The notes under the pieces are model-generated. The model was not told where the DNA came from. It did no database searches and saw only the letters and a program-made list of their open reading frames with translations. A stretch of DNA of 8,097 bases from Ruminococcus sp. (GTDB taxonomy: Bacteria > Bacillota > Clostridia > Oscillospirales > Ruminococcaceae), in contig JAGCWY010000017.1 of the NCBI GenBank assembly GCA_017961625.1, positions 1 to 8,097 of the forward strand. The letters are read 5' to 3'. Positions within the stretch are counted from its first letter, which is position 1. Every line of letters begins with the position of its first letter. Made by a program: the position numbers and the translations under genes. Below are positions 5,641-8,097 of the stretch, in pieces.

Positions 5641-7815
5641 ATGAATTCATTTCTCAAAAAAAGCTTTTCAGCTTTTATCGCCGCTGTAACTCTTGCGTCC
5701 TCATCAGTGACGGGAAGAACACTGTTCAACACCTCCGCTGCCGGGATACAGATTTACAGTCCGTCAGCACTGTCCACTTCTGTCCCTCTTTTTGAGAGCA
5801 TTAACGTAAAAGCAGGAAGCTACACTATCCCCGAGCTCAATATACCATCAAAATCTGTCCCTAATACAGAGAGTATCAACTTTGTAAAGGATATGCGTCT
5901 CGGCTGGAACCTAGGAAACACCCTCGACGCTATAGACGATACCGGTTGGGTTGGAAGTGAAATGGGCATCGAGACCTGCTGGAACGGTGGCTACAAGACC
6001 TCAAAAGAAATGATAGACACAGTAAAGGCAGCCGGCTTCAGAACAGTAAGAATACCCGTATCATGGCACAATCATGTTGACAGCAGCTATAACATAACTA
6101 AACAGTGGATGGACAGAGTTCAGGAAGTCGTTAATTACGCTATAGACGACGATATGTACGTTATACTCAATGTTCACCACGATAACGATGAGAAGTATAT
6201 GTACCCCGATTCGAGGCACTATGAGCAGTCCAAGAAGTACATGACTACTATATGGTCACAAATTGCTGAAAGATTCAAGGATTACGACAACAAGCTTATA
6301 TTCGAGACCATGAATGAGCCTCGTCTTGTTAATCATCAGAACGAATGGTGGATTAATCCTTCCAACAGCGACTGTATTGACGCTATAAAAACCATAAACA
6401 AGCTCAATCAGGACGTACTCGATACTATACGTTCCTCAGGCGGCAATAATGGAACGAGATATGTTGCAATACCTGGCTATGACTGCTCTGTTGACGGAGC
6501 TACGAATGAAAACTTCCAGCTTCCCACAGATAAGGTTCAGAACAAACTTATCGTTGCCGTACACGCATATCTCCCCTATGGCTTTGCACTTGCAGAGCAA
6601 AGCGATTCACAGAGCGTTGACTACTTCAATATTAATACCGATACAGGCGAGATAAATCAAGCTATAGATAAGGTTTACGACAAATACGTGTCAAAGGGCA
6701 TACCAGTTTATATAGGTGAATATGGAGCCCGCGACAAGGGTGGCAACGTCCAGCCTAGAATAGACTGCGCTTCATACTTCACAGCCTACGCCTCATCAAG
6801 AGGTATCACATGCTGCTGGTGGGATGATATCAGCTTCATGCTCCTCGACAGATCAAACTGTACATGGAAGCAGCCCGAAATCGTTGCTGCTATAAACAAA
6901 TACGCAAGAGGCAGCGCTGAATCTACTATAGTTACTACAGTTTCAAAGCCAGTGACCACAACGACTACTACCACTACCTTGGCTATAGCAGACAGCAGCA
7001 AGCTCTACGGCAAAAAAGGCACAGACGGAACAGTCGATTTCGGTTCTCCTATAGGAGAAACAGCATTTGTCGAGATCAAGACCGGAAGCAACACCGGCTT
7101 CATGAATGGATGCCTCGGCTTCTCCCCCTCTCTTGACGGAAAAAGCTACTGGGTAGCTTATGTTTGGGAAACCAAAAAATCCGATACTATCACAATAGAT
7201 ATTAACTCCCCAAAACAGATTATGGACGTATCTTCAACGGAAGCTATAGCAGTTACAGACGAAGATACTATCGCCAAGCTCATATCAAACATCAAAACTC
7301 AGAAAACTGCCTTCCTCCAGGCATGGTACGCCTCAGATACCTCCGGAAAGCAGATAGACCCAGCTGAGTCAGCTGCCGAAAGTTTAGAAGCGTTTATAAT
7401 CGTATCAGGGAATGATACAGTAACAACTACCACAATAACATCCACTTCCACAAGTACAACAACAACTTCAACCTCTTCTTTAATTACTGAAACCACAACG
7501 GTTACATCTTCTACGACCTCTATGACTTCATCTACAGAGACTTCAACTACATCAGCCGAAGAAGAACAGATAAGCTACGGCGACTCAAACTGTGATGGTC
7601 AGATCGACATTGCAGATGCCGTCCTTATAATGCAGTCTCTTGCAAATCCTTCACGCTATGGAATAAACGGAGATAATGAAAAGCATATAACAGACATAGG
7701 TCTGAAAAACGCAGACTGCTATAACGTTGGAGACGGTGTGACCAACAATGACGCCGTTGAAATACAGAAATTCTGTCTGCACCTTATTGACAAGTTCCCC
7801 ACAAAACAAGTTTGA
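5641..7815 (+). CDS. Secreted dockerin-bearing GH5 endoglucanase (GH5_4-like) with a central accessory module
   Basis: This 724-residue enzyme should cleave internal beta-1,4 links in cellulose or related glucans outside the cell. Residues 1 to about 34 are a signal peptide (KK, then SAFIAAVTLASSS). Residues about 78-424 are the GH5 catalytic domain: GWNLGNTLDA (89-98), RIPVSW (137-142), VHH (178-180), ETMNEP (222-227) with acid/base E226, VHAY (307-310), and IGEYG (358-362) with nucleophile E360, then CCWWDD. These motifs most resemble subfamily 4, which includes endoglucanases and xyloglucanases. A Thr-rich linker (429-447) leads to a module of about 140 residues (452-590), probably carbohydrate-binding, as seen in Ruminococcus cellulases. 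A second Thr/Ser linker (592-638) precedes a type I dockerin (645-718). The first dockerin loop DSNCDGQIDIAD (648-659) has all calcium ligands; the second (692-704) carries one extra residue. The dockerin would plug the enzyme into a cellulosome scaffoldin. Product confidence is high, exact substrate uncertain. Confidence 0.93.
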   Translation: MNSFLKKSFSAFIAAVTLASSSVTGRTLFNTSAAGIQIYSPSALSTSVPLFESINVKAGSYTIPELNIPSKSVPNTESINFVKDMRLGWNLGNTLDAIDDTGWVGSEMGIETCWNGGYKTSKEMIDTVKAAGFRTVRIPVSWHNHVDSSYNITKQWMDRVQEVVNYAIDDDMYVILNVHHDNDEKYMYPDSRHYEQSKKYMTTIWSQIAERFKDYDNKLIFETMNEPRLVNHQNEWWINPSNSDCIDAIKTINKLNQDVLDTIRSSGGNNGTRYVAIPGYDCSVDGATNENFQLPTDKVQNKLIVAVHAYLPYGFALAEQSDSQSVDYFNINTDTGEINQAIDKVYDKYVSKGIPVYIGEYGARDKGGNVQPRIDCASYFTAYASSRGITCCWWDDISFMLLDRSNCTWKQPEIVAAINKYARGSAESTIVTTVSKPVTTTTTTTTLAIADSSKLYGKKGTDGTVDFGSPIGETAFVEIKTGSNTGFMNGCLGFSPSLDGKSYWVAYVWETKKSDTITIDINSPKQIMDVSSTEAIAVTDEDTIAKLISNIKTQKTAFLQAWYASDTSGKQIDPAESAAESLEAFIIVSGNDTVTTTTITSTSTSTTTTSTSSLITETTTVTSSTTSMTSSTETSTTSAEEEQISYGDSNCDGQIDIADAVLIMQSLANPSRYGINGDNEKHITDIGLKNADCYNVGDGVTNNDAVEIQKFCLHLIDKFPTKQV

Positions 7816-7820
7816 ATATC

Positions 7821-7849
7821 CCTCTCAAAGAGGCTGTAAAAAAACAGCC
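7821..7849 (+). repeat. Two overlapping, mutually exclusive hairpins after the GH5 stop
   Basis: CCTCT-CAA-AGAGG (7821-7833) and GGCTGT-A6-ACAGCC (7832-7849) share two G residues, so only one can fold fully at a time. Neither is followed by a T-run. They lie between the GH5 stop and the strong terminator and could protect the 3' end of the mRNA. Confidence 0.5.
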
Positions 7850-7858
7850 CACCAAAAC

Positions 7859-7906
7859 AACACAGTTGCCTCTTCAAGAAAAATTTGAAGTGGCAACTGT
7901 GTTTTT
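7859..7906 (+). terminator. Strong Rho-independent terminator of the GH5 gene
   Basis: The outer stem AACACAGTTGCC / GGCAACTGTGTT (12 bp) continues, after one T-T mismatch, into an inner stem CTTCAA / TTGAAG with a 7-nt loop. The stem foot is followed by a T-run (7902-7906, partly in the stem). It is unusually long and stable. Confidence 0.85.
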
Positions 7907-8015
7907 CATGTTAATTGTTGAAAACTTCTCAAATTCCCCATAAACAGGGTATAACGAACAAGCACGAAGAAAAAATGCTTTTTTCGCGCTGGTAAAGATA
8001 TATTTTATTGATAGT
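7907..8015. other. Intergenic DNA between the GH5 terminator and the transposase end
   Basis: No coding frame of note was found. It holds an imperfect hairpin at 7962-7989 (an A-rich arm facing TTTTTTCGCGC, 10 of 11 positions paired including one G-T) that could be a transcription stop between the converging genes. It also holds a CCC/GGG-flanked motif around 7937-7949. The terminal inverted repeat of the insertion sequence should lie here, but it cannot be identified without the other end. Confidence 0.4.
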
Positions 8016-8097
8016 TCAGGCGGCTTTCAAAGCTGCCTGTTTCTTTAAATGATACTTATGAAGGTTGAAACCACAGCAAATAAGACCAAATTCCAGC
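8016..8097 (-). CDS. Transposase C-terminus (IS1182-like), partial at the window edge
   Basis: The last 26 codons of a minus-strand gene are visible, ending in TGA (8018-8016). The fragment reads LEFGLICCGFNLHKYHLKK followed by QAALKAA. The pattern EFGL....(G)(F/Y)NL.K is the usual C-terminal end of DDE transposases of the IS1182 type, where a helix follows the catalytic Glu region. The 5' part lies beyond the right edge, so completeness and activity cannot be judged. It converges on the dockerin GH5 gene, placing a mobile element next to it. The family call rests on a short stretch. Confidence 0.6.
   Translation of the reverse strand, partial: LEFGLICCGFNLHKYHLKKQAALKAA
8017..8046 (+). terminator. 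Hairpin overlapping the transposase stop, terminator-like rightward
   Basis: CAGGCGGCTT / AAGCTGCCTG forms a 10-bp stem (one G-T pair) with a 3-nt loop, followed by TTTCTTT on the plus strand. It lies over the last transposase codons. It could block rightward read-through from the GH5 side into the insertion sequence, a protective feature known from other insertion sequences; that role is inferred. Confidence 0.5.

Noticed and set aside
6925..7554. ACT/ACA/ACC-rich tracts within the GH5 gene, seen as possible DNA repeats or minus-strand Val-rich frames
   Set aside because: They encode the Thr/Ser linkers between modules. The minus-strand Val-rich frames are shadows of these.
1..8097. tRNA or rRNA genes, CRISPR arrays, known riboswitch classes
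   Set aside because: No cloverleaf-like segment, no regularly spaced repeats and no recognisable riboswitch core were seen on either strand by eye.

Overview
The window looks like chromosome of a Gram-positive, fibre-degrading anaerobe of the Ruminococcus type (R. flavefaciens / R. champanellensis relatives). The main reason is a secreted glycoside hydrolase family 5 endoglucanase with Thr/Ser linkers and a C-terminal type I dockerin whose first repeat and spacer have the Ruminococcus form. AGGAGG-like ribosome sites and TTGxxx-17-TATAAT promoters fit a Bacillota host. The species is an inference.

Layout, left to right. (1) 1-148: a UUCG-loop terminator reading rightward, probably for a gene that ends near the left edge. 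(2) 149-1685, minus strand: a tight three-gene operon with its own promoter. It encodes an ExbB/TolQ/MotA-type channel subunit, an ExbD/TolR-like protein carrying the membrane Asp, and a small membrane-anchored protein that carries what looks like the extracytoplasmic ExbD domain but lacks the Asp. (3) 1753-2904, minus strand: a monocistronic UPF0104/MprF-N-terminal-type membrane protein with a clear promoter and terminator. Its coding frame extends well upstream of the first conventional start codon, to an apparent ATA or ATT start that overlaps the stop of a 9-codon leader ORF. (4) 2905-3204: AT-rich non-coding DNA with a perfect hairpin and a cre-like palindrome. (5) 3205-5403, minus strand: a 732-residue one-component regulator that joins a LacI-type sugar-binding domain, an unassigned middle region, a degenerate GGDEF domain and an AraC-type DNA-binding domain. 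(6) 5404-5640: a divergent control region with two good promoters and several inverted or direct repeats. (7) 5641-7815, plus strand: the dockerin-bearing GH5 enzyme. (8) 7816-8015: stacked hairpins including a very strong terminator. (9) 8016-8097: the C-terminal end of a transposase on the minus strand, cut by the window edge.

How they work together: the regulator and the GH5 enzyme form a divergent sensor/target pair. A plausible reading is that a sugar released from plant cell wall binds the LacI-type domain and the AraC domain then acts on the shared control region. The ExbBD-like operon and the flippase-like gene are separate transcription units with no evident link to cellulose use. 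The ExbBD-like operon is the least expected content, because Gram-positive cells lack the outer membrane that such motors usually serve.
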